Program-made: the position numbers and the translations under genes | Shown: positions 4,393 to 14,341 of the stretch, in pieces | How the letters are laid out: the number at the start of each line of letters is the position of its first letter | Numbering within the stretch: the first letter of the stretch is position 1 | Assembly (NCBI GenBank): GCA_004563405.1 | Contig: SFTH01000034.1 | Coordinates: 1 to 14,341 of the forward strand | Direction: 5' to 3' | DNA length: 14,341 bases | DNA from: a bacterium | GTDB lineage: Bacteria; Bacillota; Clostridia; Christensenellales; Aristaeellaceae | Notes under the pieces: model-generated | Databases searched by the model: none | Told to the model about the DNA's origin: nothing | What the model saw: only the letters and a program-made list of their open reading frames with translations

Positions 4393-5076
4393 TCACTCCA
4401 TCCGTGCCCGCAGCTTGGCGAGCGCCTTTTTCTCGATTCGGGAGACATAGCTTCGGGAGATGTTCAGAATTGCGGCAACCTCATGCTGGGGATGGAAGTT
4501 TCCGTCCTCCAAACCGTAGCGAAGCCGGATCACCCGCGCCTCCCGGGACTCGAGTACCCGGTCGATGAGCTTCAGGGCCGTGGCGGAATCCATGCGCAGC
4601 GCGACCTCGTCGGGCACCATGTCCCTGTCCGTACCCAGCAGCTCACACAGCTGCACCTCGTTTCCCTCCCTGTCCCGGCTCACGCTGTCGCTCATGGAGC
4701 AGGTGTTGCGCAGCTTGCGGTTGGCGCGCAGGTGCATGCGAATCTCGTTTTCGATGCATCGGGACGCATAGGTGGTCAACCTGCCTGCCTCCGGCCGAAA
4801 GGTATGTACCGCCTTGATCAGGCCGATGGAACCGATGGAGATCAGATCGTCGCTCTCCCCCGCCGCAGCGTACTTCTTTGCGATGTGCGCCACCAGCCGC
4901 AGGTTGTGTTCAATCAGGCGATCCCGCGCCAGTGTGTCCCCCGCGAGCATCCGCTCCACCAGCTCCGCTTCCTCCTCCGGCTGCAGGGGCTTCGGAAAGG
5001 AATTTCTGGCCGAGAGATGCAGGATCAGCGTCCACGCGCTCTCGGCCAGATACAGAAGGATCTCCTCAAAAAACAT
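4393..5076 (-). CDS. sigK: RNA polymerase sporulation sigma factor SigK (pro-sigma-K)
   Basis: A 227-residue sigma-70 family protein that directs late mother-cell transcription in sporulation (spore coat and cortex genes). Residues 1-26 are a hydrophobic pro-sequence (ILLYLAESAWTLILHL) before the Phe-Pro-Lys-Pro-Leu motif, like the Bacillus subtilis form, which SpoIVFB removes at the membrane. Region 2 is IEHNLRLVAHIAKKY (55-69) and DLISIGSIGLIKAV (77-90). The region 4 helix-turn-helix is EVAAILNISRSYVSRIEKKA (about 200-219). The gene is one continuous frame, so no skin element splits it. AGGAGG sits 8 bases before the ATG. It is 68 bases behind mltG and may be co-transcribed; no clear sigma-E promoter was found in that gap. 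No convincing terminator separates it from the tRNA promoter. Confidence 0.9.
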   Translation of the reverse strand: MFFEEILLYLAESAWTLILHLSARNSFPKPLQPEEEAELVERMLAGDTLARDRLIEHNLRLVAHIAKKYAAAGESDDLISIGSIGLIKAVHTFRPEAGRLTTYASRCIENEIRMHLRANRKLRNTCSMSDSVSRDREGNEVQLCELLGTDRDMVPDEVALRMDSATALKLIDRVLESREARVIRLRYGLEDGNFHPQHEVAAILNISRSYVSRIEKKALAKLRARME

Positions 5077-5144
5077 AGGGCGTTCCTCCTTTGGGGAAGT
5101 CTGCCCTACATTCTATTCTTCAATTGCGGTGCGCGTGCACGTCC

Positions 5145-6425
5145 TCAGCGCGCGGCATTCTGCGCGTCGTAGGCCGCCCACATCTGCTGATAGCGCGCCA
5201 CGTTCTGCTCGTGCTCCTCCTTCGTGATGGCGAAGGCCAGCTCGCCCGTAGCCGGATCTGTTGCGCAGAAGTACATGTAGCCCTGCTCAATGTACTCCAT
5301 GTCCGGATGCATGGCCGCCTTCAGCGCCGCCGTGGAGGGATTGCAGATCGGTCCGATGGGAAGCGCAGGCACCACATAGGTGTTGTAGAGATTCTGCGCG
5401 TTCAATTCCTCCTCGGTCAGGATGTAGTGAGACAGACCGAAGAGATAGGTCGCTGTGGGGTCGCTCTCCAGCTTCCAGCCCTGCTTCAGACGATTGTGGA
5501 ACACCGCCGATACCCGCGCGTAATCCTCGGTCTTTGCCGCCTCCTTCTCGATCATGGAGGCAAGCACGATGAACTGATCCATCGTCAGATCGCTCTGATA
5601 GGTCTCCACCGGGCTGTATTCGCCGTTTTCATCCACCCGATACTCCGTATTGTCGGCGTAGTAGACCTTATCGATCACGTTGTTGTGCTGCTTGAGCAGG
5701 GTCGCAATGATGCTCTCCGCGGACGCGGACTTGAAGATGCGGTAGGTGTCCGGCGCGAGATAGCCCTCGAGCGCATACTTTCTGCCCACCAGCGTACCCG
5801 CGTCCTGAGCGGCCTTCAGCGCATAGGAATCGCCCACATAGCGGTCCACGTCGTTGCAGAGCGTCAGGAATTCCTCGGCGCTGGAGATCGCGCCCTCGCG
5901 CACCAGATAGTCGGCGATGTCCTCGCAGGTCCATCCGGGAACGATGGTGATCGTGCGCTCGTTGGTCTGGCTTCCGCTGGTGAGCTCGTCAATGATCTGA
6001 CTGACCGTCATGGACGGCGAAAGCTCAAAGCTGCCGTAGCTGAGCTGATTGCCCACGCCCTTGAACTGTACCATGTACTTGAACACACTTCCGCTGCGCA
6101 CCAGGTTTGCCTTTTCCAGGCTGCTGCCAATGGAGGTGACGGACTGGCCGGACTCGATTTCAAAATCCACCAGCCCCACGTTCTGACTGTCCGCCGGGCC
6201 GAGGTAATTCTCGTAGATCCTGTTGTAGCCGAAGCTGACGATGCCGATGACGATCAGCACGCTGCACGCGAAGATCAGAACCGGGCGCAGAATCTTCCAC
6301 AGTCCGGCATACCAGTACAGGCCGTATTCCCGATCCTCGTGCAGGGTTCTGATGTTGTACCGCTCGGTCTCCACCGCCTGGCGCGGCGTGCGCTTGCGGC
6401 GACCCCGCCACTTCTTGTCCGCCAT
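5145..6425 (-). CDS. mltG: Endolytic murein transglycosylase MltG (YceG-like)
   Basis: MltG cuts nascent peptidoglycan strands at the membrane and so sets glycan length. The 426-residue protein has a basic cytoplasmic start, one transmembrane helix (about 47-65) and an outer part that begins with a LysM-like segment (about 84-150). The YceG core motifs are EGYLAPDTY (220-228), ASMIEKEA (289-296; Glu293 is the expected catalytic acid), SDPTATY (321-327), NTYVVPALPIGPICNP (348-363) and YFCATDPATGELAFAITKEE (385-404). The usual GLPPGPI is ALPIGPI here. GGAGG precedes the ATG. The gene begins 13 bases after the YlbF-family gene and lies in an operon-like series with rnj upstream and sigK downstream. 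Some Clostridia use such genes in sporulation as well as growth, but that is inference here. Confidence 0.92.
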   Translation of the reverse strand: MADKKWRGRRKRTPRQAVETERYNIRTLHEDREYGLYWYAGLWKILRPVLIFACSVLIVIGIVSFGYNRIYENYLGPADSQNVGLVDFEIESGQSVTSIGSSLEKANLVRSGSVFKYMVQFKGVGNQLSYGSFELSPSMTVSQIIDELTSGSQTNERTITIVPGWTCEDIADYLVREGAISSAEEFLTLCNDVDRYVGDSYALKAAQDAGTLVGRKYALEGYLAPDTYRIFKSASAESIIATLLKQHNNVIDKVYYADNTEYRVDENGEYSPVETYQSDLTMDQFIVLASMIEKEAAKTEDYARVSAVFHNRLKQGWKLESDPTATYLFGLSHYILTEEELNAQNLYNTYVVPALPIGPICNPSTAALKAAMHPDMEYIEQGYMYFCATDPATGELAFAITKEEHEQNVARYQQMWAAYDAQNAAR

Positions 6426-6438
6426 TGTCTATCCTCCG

Positions 6439-6789
6439 TCAGCCCTGGGCGAGCATGTCGAGATCGACGCCCGCCACCTCAGCCAGAATCTTGAAAATAT
6501 CCGTGAGCATGCGCTGAAAGCGGAACTCCGCCATCAGATAGTTGCTCACATCCGGATTGAATTGCAGGAGCGTACCGATCTGCTGGAGCCGCTGCATGTC
6601 ATCCGGGGGCAGGCTCTCGCCCGAAGCCATCTTCGCCTGGAGCCGAAACTGCAGGCGCTTGTATTCATCCAGCAGCGCCCGGTTGGTGTCGTCCGCGTAG
6701 GCGGCTTCCTTCAGCCGGCTGTACTCGGCGTATTCCGCGCTTTCGCGCAGGGACCTGGCCAGGGCATGCGCCTGATCGTAGGGATTCAT
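6439..6789 (-). CDS. YlbF/YmcA family regulator
   Basis: A 116-residue, almost entirely helical protein of the YlbF/YmcA family: helices at about 4-34 (ALARSLRESAEYAEYSRLKE), 35-57, 62-76 and 79-105 (LMAEFRFQRMLTDIFKILAE), the last with the typical Ala-Glu-x-x-x-x-x-x-Leu-x-x-Ile-x-x-x-Ile pattern. In Bacillus subtilis YlbF, YmcA and YaaT form a complex that works with RNase Y in mRNA maturation and affects competence and sporulation. The start has GGAGG 6 bases upstream, inside the 12-base gap after rnj. Being between an RNase J gene and mltG fits a role in RNA decay. Which paralogue it is cannot be decided. Confidence 0.85.
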   Translation of the reverse strand: MNPYDQAHALARSLRESAEYAEYSRLKEAAYADDTNRALLDEYKRLQFRLQAKMASGESLPPDDMQRLQQIGTLLQFNPDVSNYLMAEFRFQRMLTDIFKILAEVAGVDLDMLAQG

Positions 6790-6801
6790 ACGCTTCCTCC
6801 G

Positions 6802-8475
6802 TCAAATTTCCACGATGATCGGCAGGATCATCGGATTTCGCTTGATCGCGTCGTAGATGTATCTCTGCACAGAATCGCGCACGTCGTTCTTCAGGTGGTT
6901 CCATTCCGATGCGTCGATGGGGCCGAAGGCCTCGATGGCCCGTGCAGCCGCCTCCCGCGCGCCGTCCACCAGTTCGTCCGCTTCGCGCATGTACACGAAG
7001 CCGCGGCTGATGATGTCCGGGCCGGAAACCACGCTTCCGAGGTCGTGATCCACGCCCATCACCACGATGAGCAGTCCGTCCTCGGCCAGATGTTTGCGGT
7101 CGCGCAGCACCACCGCGCCCACGTCGCCCACGCCGAGGCCGTCGATGAGCACCGAGCCGTTGGCCACCACGCCCGTCACATCCAGGCTGTTCCTGTCCAG
7201 CTCGATCACGTCGCCGATCTCCGCGATGACTACGTTGTCCTCCGGCATGCCGAGCTTCTTGGCGAGCTCCGCATGGTGGTGAAGGTGGCGGTATTCGCCG
7301 TGCACCGGGATGAAGTACTTGGGCCGCAGCAGCATGTGCATCAGCTTGAGCTCCTCCTGCCGCGCGTGTCCGGAGACGTGCACCTCGGCCAGGGACTCAT
7401 AGATGACGTTGCATCCAATGCGGAAGAGCTGATTGATGACCCGGGAGATGGACTTTTCGTTTCCGGGAATCGGGGAGGCGGACAGGATGACCATGTCGCT
7501 CTCCCGCAGCTCCATCTTTCGATGCTCCGCAAAGGCCATGCGGGACAGGCCGCTCATGGGCTCGCCCTGGCTGCCCGTAGTAACCACGGTGATCTGGTCG
7601 TCCGGGTAGCGGTCCAGCTCGTCCACCGTGATGAGGCTTCCATCGGGAATCTTGAGATATCCCAGCTGCATGGCCAGCTTGGTTACGTTGACCATGCTCC
7701 TACCGATCATGCACACCTTGCGCTTGTAGTGAACCGCCGCGTCCACCACGGATTGAATGCGGTGCACGTTACTGGCGAACATGGCGATGATGATGCGTCC
7801 ATCCGCCTTGTCAAAGAGGTTGAAGAAGGTCTGTCCGACCTTCTTTTCGGACATGGTGTAACCGGGGCGCTCCACATTGGTGGAATCCGCCAGCAGCGCC
7901 AGCACACCCTGGTTGCCAATCTCGGCGATGCGCCCAAGGTTGATGGGCTCGCCGTCCAGGGGCGTGTAGTCCACCTTGAAGTCGCCCGTGTGGAACACCA
8001 CGCCCACGGGAGTGGTGATCGCCAGGGCGCAGGCGCCGGCAATGGAGTGGTTCACCTTGATGAACTCCACTTTGAATGCGCCCGCCTTGATCACGTCTCC
8101 GGGCTCCACCTCGTGCATGGGCGCGACGCCGGTCAACCGATGCTCCTTCAGCTTGTGCTCGCAGAGCGCCAGCGTGAGCCGGGTGCCGTACATGGGCGCG
8201 GGAATCTTGCGCAGGATGTAGGGCACCGCGCCGATGTGGTCCTCATGTCCGTGTGTGAAGAAGTAGCCCCGGATCTTGCTCTGGTTCTTCTCCAGATAGG
8301 TGGTGTCGGGAATCACCAGATCCACGCCCGGCATGTCCTCGCGTGGGAAGATGGAGCCCAGGTCCACCACGATGATGTCGTCCTGGTATTCGAATACCGT
8401 CAGGTTCTTGCCAATCTCGCCCAGTCCCCCGAGGGGAATGATGTGCAGTCTGGGCGCTTTCTGTTTTCTTGCCAC
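6802..8475 (-). CDS. rnj: Ribonuclease J
   Basis: A 557-residue metallo-beta-lactamase/beta-CASP nuclease with 5'-3' exo- and endoribonuclease activity, acting in mRNA decay and rRNA maturation in the cytoplasm. Visible are the metal-binding motif HGHEDH (75-80), the HTGDFKVD aspartate motif (about 162-169), ADSTN, the beta-CASP segment with TGSQGEPMSGLSRMA, and PVHGEYRHL near residue 390, followed by the C-terminal domain. Length matches the family. The start is GTG at 8475, chosen because GGAGG stands 6 bases upstream and the MARKQKAPRLHIIPLGGLGE beginning fits family N-termini. It opens the rnj - ylbF-family - mltG (- sigK) series. Confidence 0.95.
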   Translation of the reverse strand: MARKQKAPRLHIIPLGGLGEIGKNLTVFEYQDDIIVVDLGSIFPREDMPGVDLVIPDTTYLEKNQSKIRGYFFTHGHEDHIGAVPYILRKIPAPMYGTRLTLALCEHKLKEHRLTGVAPMHEVEPGDVIKAGAFKVEFIKVNHSIAGACALAITTPVGVVFHTGDFKVDYTPLDGEPINLGRIAEIGNQGVLALLADSTNVERPGYTMSEKKVGQTFFNLFDKADGRIIIAMFASNVHRIQSVVDAAVHYKRKVCMIGRSMVNVTKLAMQLGYLKIPDGSLITVDELDRYPDDQITVVTTGSQGEPMSGLSRMAFAEHRKMELRESDMVILSASPIPGNEKSISRVINQLFRIGCNVIYESLAEVHVSGHARQEELKLMHMLLRPKYFIPVHGEYRHLHHHAELAKKLGMPEDNVVIAEIGDVIELDRNSLDVTGVVANGSVLIDGLGVGDVGAVVLRDRKHLAEDGLLIVVMGVDHDLGSVVSGPDIISRGFVYMREADELVDGAREAAARAIEAFGPIDASEWNHLKNDVRDSVQRYIYDAIKRNPMILPIIVEI

Positions 8476-8561
8476 ACTATTCCTCCAATGCTATGTATTT
8501 GATGCCGATCTATTCCATCGCACGCCGACGAGACCGCCCGGCTGCGATTCAATACGATTTC

Positions 8562-8597
8562 GTGGGCACAAAAACCCACTCTTGTACTAGTATAACA
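8562..8597 (-). promoter_or_regulatory. Promoter and leader hairpin of rnj
   Basis: On the minus strand TGTTATACT (8597-8589) is an extended -10 element; the -35 is weak. It would give a leader of about 105 bases. Near the RNA 5' end GTGGG (8579-8575) pairs with CCCAC (8566-8562) in a small hairpin. A 5' hairpin may protect the message of a 5'-3' nuclease from itself, but that is inference. Confidence 0.5.
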
Positions 8598-8668
8598 CAT
8601 TTCCACGACAATGATCGCAGGTATTAAGATTTAACAGGCCTGCGACCGTCCACGGGAATTGGACGTCA

Positions 8669-10948
<2,280 letters not shown>

Positions 10949-10971
10949 CTCTGCGCCCTCCTGCAGCCGGA

Positions 10972-12117
10972 TCAGTAGACGATCTCCATCTGGGTATTCT
11001 CCACCGCCTCGCGCACCAGTGCCTCCACGTCAAGCTTCGACTCCGCCTTGGGCATGGTGTCCAGCTTCGGGCGGGTCACGGGATGGCGGGGCGTGAACAC
11101 GGTGCAGCAGTCCTCATAGGGCAGAATGGAGGTCTCATAGGTGCCGATGTTGCGCGCGATCTCCATGATCTCCGTCTTGTCCATGCCGATGAGCGGCCGG
11201 AAGACGGGCATGTCCACCACCGCGTCGGTGCAGCACAGGGCCTCCATGGTCTGAGAGGCCACCTGACCCAGGCTCTCGCCGGTGATGAGCGCCTGCGCCT
11301 CGTACTGCCTGGCGATCTCCTGCGCGATGCGCATCATGAAGCGGCGGGTGATCAGCGTTCCCAATCCCTCCGGGCACTTTTCGTGAATCTCCAGCTGGCA
11401 CTTGGTGAAGGGCACCAGATACACGCGCATGCCGCCGGAATACTCCGCCAGCTCCTTCGCCAGCTGCATCACCTTGTCCCGGGCCAGCTCGCCGGTATAG
11501 GGCGGGCTCTGGAAGTGAATGGCGCAGCAGCGCACGCCGCGCTTCATCAGGTTGTAGCCCGCCACGGGGGAATCAATGCCGCCGGAGAGCAGCAGCGCCG
11601 CGCGCCCGCCGGTGCCCATGGGCAGACCGCCCACGGCCATGATCTCCTCGCAGCAGATGTAGCACTTGTCGCGCACCTCGACGTGCAGCTTGTGCTGCGG
11701 CTTGTGAATGTCCACCGTCAGGTTCGGATTCGCATCCAGGATGCGTCCGCCCAGCTCCGCCGCAAACTCCAGCGAATTCATGGGAAACTTCTTGTCGCTG
11801 CGCTTTCCAAAGACCTTGAAGGTGCCGGAGTAGGGCTTCATCATCTCCACGCAGTGCTGCGCAATCTCGTCCAGGTCCTTCTCGCACTCGATGGCGGGAC
11901 TCACGGAATACAGGCCGAACACCTTGCGCACCCGGCGCACGCACTCGTCCATGTCCTCCACGTCGGAGACGTAGATGTGGGAATCGGACATCCAGACGTG
12001 CCCGCCCATGGGCTTCACCGCGCGCTTGACGTTGTCGGTCAGAATCTTCAGAAAGTGGGGCCGGTTTGCGCCCTTGAGAAACACTTCGCCGTAGCGAACC
12101 AGAAGTACCTTGCGCAT
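10972..12117 (-). CDS. thiI: tRNA 4-thiouridine synthetase ThiI
   Basis: ThiI adenylates U8 of tRNA and inserts sulfur to give 4-thiouridine; in some bacteria it also feeds thiamine thiazole synthesis. With the start chosen here the protein has 381 residues: an N-terminal ferredoxin-like part, a THUMP domain (about 55-160) and the PP-loop ATPase beginning LLLSGGIDSPVAG (about 175-187). It ends without a rhodanese domain, as in Bacillus, where a dedicated desulfurase supplies sulfur. An ATG 18 bases further upstream is rejected because it overlaps the AAGGAGAT ribosome binding site, which serves the ATG at 12117. The start is 4 bases behind the cysteine desulfurase stop, so translation is probably coupled and the two form a sulfur-transfer pair. 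Confidence 0.94.
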   Translation of the reverse strand: MRKVLLVRYGEVFLKGANRPHFLKILTDNVKRAVKPMGGHVWMSDSHIYVSDVEDMDECVRRVRKVFGLYSVSPAIECEKDLDEIAQHCVEMMKPYSGTFKVFGKRSDKKFPMNSLEFAAELGGRILDANPNLTVDIHKPQHKLHVEVRDKCYICCEEIMAVGGLPMGTGGRAALLLSGGIDSPVAGYNLMKRGVRCCAIHFQSPPYTGELARDKVMQLAKELAEYSGGMRVYLVPFTKCQLEIHEKCPEGLGTLITRRFMMRIAQEIARQYEAQALITGESLGQVASQTMEALCCTDAVVDMPVFRPLIGMDKTEIMEIARNIGTYETSILPYEDCCTVFTPRHPVTRPKLDTMPKAESKLDVEALVREAVENTQMEIVY

Positions 12118-12121
12118 GGGT

Positions 12122-13264
12122 CTATCTCCTTGCATATTTTTTCAGCTGCGCATAGAGGGCGCCGAGGCGCTGCGCGGCGTAGTCAATCTCTTCGAGGGTG
12201 GTGTGGGGACTCAAGCTGAAGCGCAGGGCCCACTCCGCCCGGGCGGGCGATATGCCCATGGCGGTGAGCACGGAGCTCACCTTCAGCTTCTTCGAGGAGC
12301 ATGCGGAGCCGGTGGATGCGTACACGCCCTCGCTCTCCAGCGCGTGCAGCATCACCTCGCCCCGCACGCCGGGGAACGAGATGTTCACGATGTGGGGCGC
12401 GGCGTCCTCCGGCGCAGGCCCGTTGACCAGCATTTCCGGAACCGCGGCGCGGAAGGCTTCGATGAGATGGAGCTTCTTCTCCATCAGCGCGCCCTCCATC
12501 TCCGCGCCCATGTCCAGCATGGCCTGCACAGCGGCCATCAGACCCGCGATGCCCGGCGTGTTCTCCGTGCCGGAGCGCAGGCCGCCCTCCTGTCCGCCGC
12601 CGATCTGCCGGGGCGCGAGGCGCACGCTCTTTCTCCAGACCAGCGCGCCCTCCCCCTTTGGCCCGTGTATCTTGTGGCTGGAGAGGGTGTAGAGGTCCAC
12701 GCATTTCAGGTCAATGGGCACGCGCAGGAACCCCTGCACGCCGTCCACATGAATCAGAGCCCGTCCCGCGACCAGCGCATGCAGCCGCTGCACGTCCAGC
12801 TTCGCGCCCGTCTCGTTGTTCACCTGCATGCAGCTGACCAGGTGCGCGCCGTCGTCGAGCGCCCGGGAGAGCGCCTCCCAGTCCAGCTCGCCGCGCTCAT
12901 TTACGCCGATCACGCGAACCTCGTGGCCCTGCCGCTCCAGTTCCTGAAAGCTCTCCCGCACGGAGGGGTGCTCCACCGCGGAAACCGCCACGATCTGCCT
13001 TCCACGCATCCGCGCGACGCTTCCCAGAATTGCAAGATTGTTGGACTCCGTGCCGCCGGAGGTGAAGGTCAGGTTGTGTTCTCCCGCGTGAAGCGCGCGC
13101 AGAATCAGCTCCCGGCATGCGCGCAGCTGCTGAAACGCCTCCACGGCGGGCTTGTAGACCGATGAGGGATTGTAATATCCCTCCGTCATGCACTTCACCA
13201 TCGCCTCCACCGCCTCCGGGCAGGGGCGCGTGGTGGCGCTGTTGTCAAGATAGGCCTGTGTCAT
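12122..13264 (-). CDS. Cysteine desulfurase (NifS/IscS type, ThiI partner)
   Basis: A 380-residue PLP enzyme that takes sulfur from cysteine as a persulfide and hands it to an acceptor. It begins MTQAYLDNSATTR, the standard opening of the family. SGGTESNNLAI, the PLP lysine in SSHKIHGPKG (Lys198), GGGQEGGLRSGTEN and the catalytic loop TGSACSSKK (Cys322) are all present. The start at 13264 is preferred over an ATG 30 bases upstream because AGAGGAAG lies in front of it and it overlaps the stop of the preceding gene in an ATGA junction. Direct linkage to thiI suggests it is the NifZ-like donor for 4-thiouridine rather than the main Fe-S desulfurase. Confidence 0.93.
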   Translation of the reverse strand: MTQAYLDNSATTRPCPEAVEAMVKCMTEGYYNPSSVYKPAVEAFQQLRACRELILRALHAGEHNLTFTSGGTESNNLAILGSVARMRGRQIVAVSAVEHPSVRESFQELERQGHEVRVIGVNERGELDWEALSRALDDGAHLVSCMQVNNETGAKLDVQRLHALVAGRALIHVDGVQGFLRVPIDLKCVDLYTLSSHKIHGPKGEGALVWRKSVRLAPRQIGGGQEGGLRSGTENTPGIAGLMAAVQAMLDMGAEMEGALMEKKLHLIEAFRAAVPEMLVNGPAPEDAAPHIVNISFPGVRGEVMLHALESEGVYASTGSACSSKKLKVSSVLTAMGISPARAEWALRFSLSPHTTLEEIDYAAQRLGALYAQLKKYARR

Positions 13265-13911
13265 ATCGGATTCTTCCTCTCTGCAACCTGCCATGCGCCC
13301 TGCGCAATGCGGCCGCTGGCGCGCATGCGCGCAAGCATCTCGCCGCTCAGCGGAAGGATCGCCATGAGATTGTCGCCATCCTTCGCATAGCAGATGTAAT
13401 ATGCCGGTCCGTCACCGGTGCAAAGGTTGCGCACCTTCACGCCGGACCGATGCGAAAGCGCGGCGCAATCCGGGTTCTCCGTGCGCGCCCTTCGGGCCGC
13501 GCCGCCTGCCATGGGGTGCATAAACAGCCAGAGCGCGTTCCGGTGCGCCGCTTCCCCTGCGACCCCTATGCGGGTGATTCTTTCGAGCGGTATGCGGTAG
13601 AGCATGCGCCGCCTGCGCAGATTGAGGATACCCCAGATCTCCAGCGTGCCGTTGCGAAGCACAAAGTCGTAATCCATCTGAAGGAAATCCTTCCTGTAGA
13701 AGAGAAGCACGGCGGGCGCCAGGCAAACCAGCGCGAGCGCCAGCAGCGGCCAGCGCACGCCCTGGCTTGTCGCCTGAATGGGCGTCACGTTCAGCAAAAG
13801 GAGGAAAGCGATCAGGACGAGGAGCGCGATCAGCGCCCAGCAGAGCCCGTAGAGCACCGTCGTCCAGCGCGTCCGCTGACCCGATACAGACTGCTCAAAA
13901 TAGTCGTCCAT
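13261..13911 (-). CDS. DUF6106-like membrane protein, unknown function
   Basis: A 216-residue protein with two adjacent transmembrane helices (about 18-40 and 53-72) followed by a soluble part. The start MDDYFEQSV, the hairpin of helices, and then MDYDFVLRNGTLEIWGILNL with an Arg-rich turn and a following Ile-Pro-Leu-Glu-Arg-Ile resemble the DUF6106 family of Clostridia as I remember it; this was not searched. Residues 136-145 are an Ala/Arg-rich insert. GGAGGTG lies 5 bases before the ATG. Its stop overlaps the desulfurase start by four bases, and it is the first gene of the operon that continues to thiI and mrfA. Confidence 0.7.
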   Translation of the reverse strand: MDDYFEQSVSGQRTRWTTVLYGLCWALIALLVLIAFLLLLNVTPIQATSQGVRWPLLALALVCLAPAVLLFYRKDFLQMDYDFVLRNGTLEIWGILNLRRRRMLYRIPLERITRIGVAGEAAHRNALWLFMHPMAGGAARRARTENPDCAALSHRSGVKVRNLCTGDGPAYYICYAKDGDNLMAILPLSGEMLARMRASGRIAQGAWQVAERKNPI

Positions 13912-13937
13912 GCCGCACCTCCATAAGTATTCATGTT

Positions 13938-13965
13938 ATTATAGCATAGATTCTCCGTTTGTCGA
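13938..13965 (-). promoter_or_regulatory. Sigma-A promoter of the DUF6106 - desulfurase - thiI - mrfA operon
   Basis: On the minus strand TCGACA (13965-13960), a 16-base spacer and TATAAT (13943-13938) give a near-consensus vegetative promoter about 27 bases before the ATG. No operator or leader structure is evident. Confidence 0.75.
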
Positions 13966-14108
13966 TACATCACAATTATGAATTTCCGACAAATATTCAG
14001 CTACGGGCAGGATTTTTCCGGGGGCGAATCGAATAGTTTATTCTTATTGTTTATACATCAACCGGCGCAGTGGGCAAAGGCCCGAACGCGCCCATGGAGG
14101 ATGCCGCA

Positions 14109-14341
14109 TTGAAATGTCCCTACTGTGGAAATAACTGTCCGGATGAGGCGCTGTACTGCGACGTGTGCAAGCAGCCCCTTCCCACGGAGGAAGCCGCGCC
14201 ATCGGCGGATGAGCACAATAAACAGAAGACAAAGCGCACGCCCACGCAGCGCGTGCTGATCGTGCTGTGCTGGATCATCTGTTTCGCAGCGGTCGGCATT
14301 GGCATTTACAAGCTGTTCTTCTATAGAAGCGCACGGTCCAA
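14109..14341 (+). CDS. Zinc-ribbon membrane protein, N-terminal part (cut by window edge)
   Basis: The visible 77 residues begin MKCPYCGNNCPDEALYCDVC: two CxxC pairs (Cys3, Cys6, Cys17, Cys20) plus Cys10 form a zinc ribbon. A charged linker (25-48) and one transmembrane helix (about 49-67) follow. The TTG start at 14109 is chosen because GGAGG lies 8 bases upstream and because MKCPYCG is the usual opening of such proteins. An in-frame ATG at 14094 is possible but has no ribosome binding site. It is transcribed divergently from the DUF6106 operon. Role unknown; such cytoplasmic zinc-ribbon plus membrane anchor proteins are common in Clostridia. Confidence 0.75.
   Translation, partial: MKCPYCGNNCPDEALYCDVCKQPLPTEEAAPSADEHNKQKTKRTPTQRVLIVLCWIICFAAVGIGIYKLFFYRSARS

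Noticed and set aside
4375..4420. Terminator between sigK and the tRNA promoter
   Set aside because: Only a weak GC hairpin around 4365-4385 with no T-run on the minus strand.
6241..8502. 753-residue plus-strand frame opposite ylbF-family and rnj, and a similar 749-residue frame at 8729-10978 opposite mrfA
   Set aside because: They are antisense shadows of well-recognised genes; compositions rich in His, Val and Arg reflect GC-rich codons on the other strand.
12118..12135. Upstream ATG for thiI
   Set aside because: It overlaps the ribosome binding site AAGGAGAT used by the ATG at 12117, where ThiI homology starts.
13265..13294. Upstream ATG for the cysteine desulfurase
   Set aside because: The extra ten residues are not family-like; the start at 13264 has a ribosome binding site and an ATGA overlap with the preceding gene.

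Overview
The window looks like chromosome of a GC-rich, endospore-forming member of the Clostridia (Bacillota). The evidence is an intact sporulation sigma factor K gene with its pro-sequence, an RNase J / YlbF / MltG gene block, an MrfA-type helicase, a ThiI without rhodanese domain, strong AGGAGG-type ribosome binding sites and a perfect Gram-positive LexA box. I cannot name a genus from sequence alone.

Left part (1-3865), accessory DNA. The window opens with the 5' end of a minus-strand gene that resembles a phage tail-associated protein, followed by about 640 bases of gene-poor sequence holding a possible frameshifted small gene. An exact 53-bp repeat of the 3' two thirds of tRNA-Lys(CTT) occurs at 778-830 and again inside the intact tRNA gene at 3813-3865. 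It brackets a 3,035-bp integrated element: a compact tyrosine recombinase, a divergent DnaD-domain replication-type gene, a ribbon-helix-helix protein downstream of a perfect LexA box, about 820 bp almost without T on the plus strand (252 consecutive bases with none), and a second ribbon-helix-helix gene with its own promoter and operator-like palindrome. No relaxase, capsid or terminase gene is present, so this is a minimal, probably helper-dependent, SOS-linked integrative element. It also supplies tRNA-Lys with a new terminator; the probable native one is now 3 kb away at 741-773.

Middle (3813-4325), a five-gene tRNA operon on the minus strand: Leu(TAG), Gly(GCC), Gly(TCC), Gly(GCC), Lys(CTT), driven by a perfect TTGACA-17-TATAAT promoter. 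The two identical Gly(GCC) genes carry C instead of T at position 55.

Right part (4393-14341), conserved core genes, nearly all on the minus strand. One likely operon is rnj, ylbF-family, mltG, sigK (8475 down to 4393): RNA decay, an RNase-Y-complex type regulator, peptidoglycan strand termination and the late mother-cell sigma factor. A second is a DUF6106-like membrane protein, cysteine desulfurase, thiI, mrfA (13911 down to 8669), starting from a good promoter at 13938-13965. In it the desulfurase supplies sulfur to ThiI for 4-thiouridine in tRNA, and the last gene is a DNA-repair helicase. The window ends in a divergent plus-strand gene for a zinc-ribbon membrane protein, cut by the edge.
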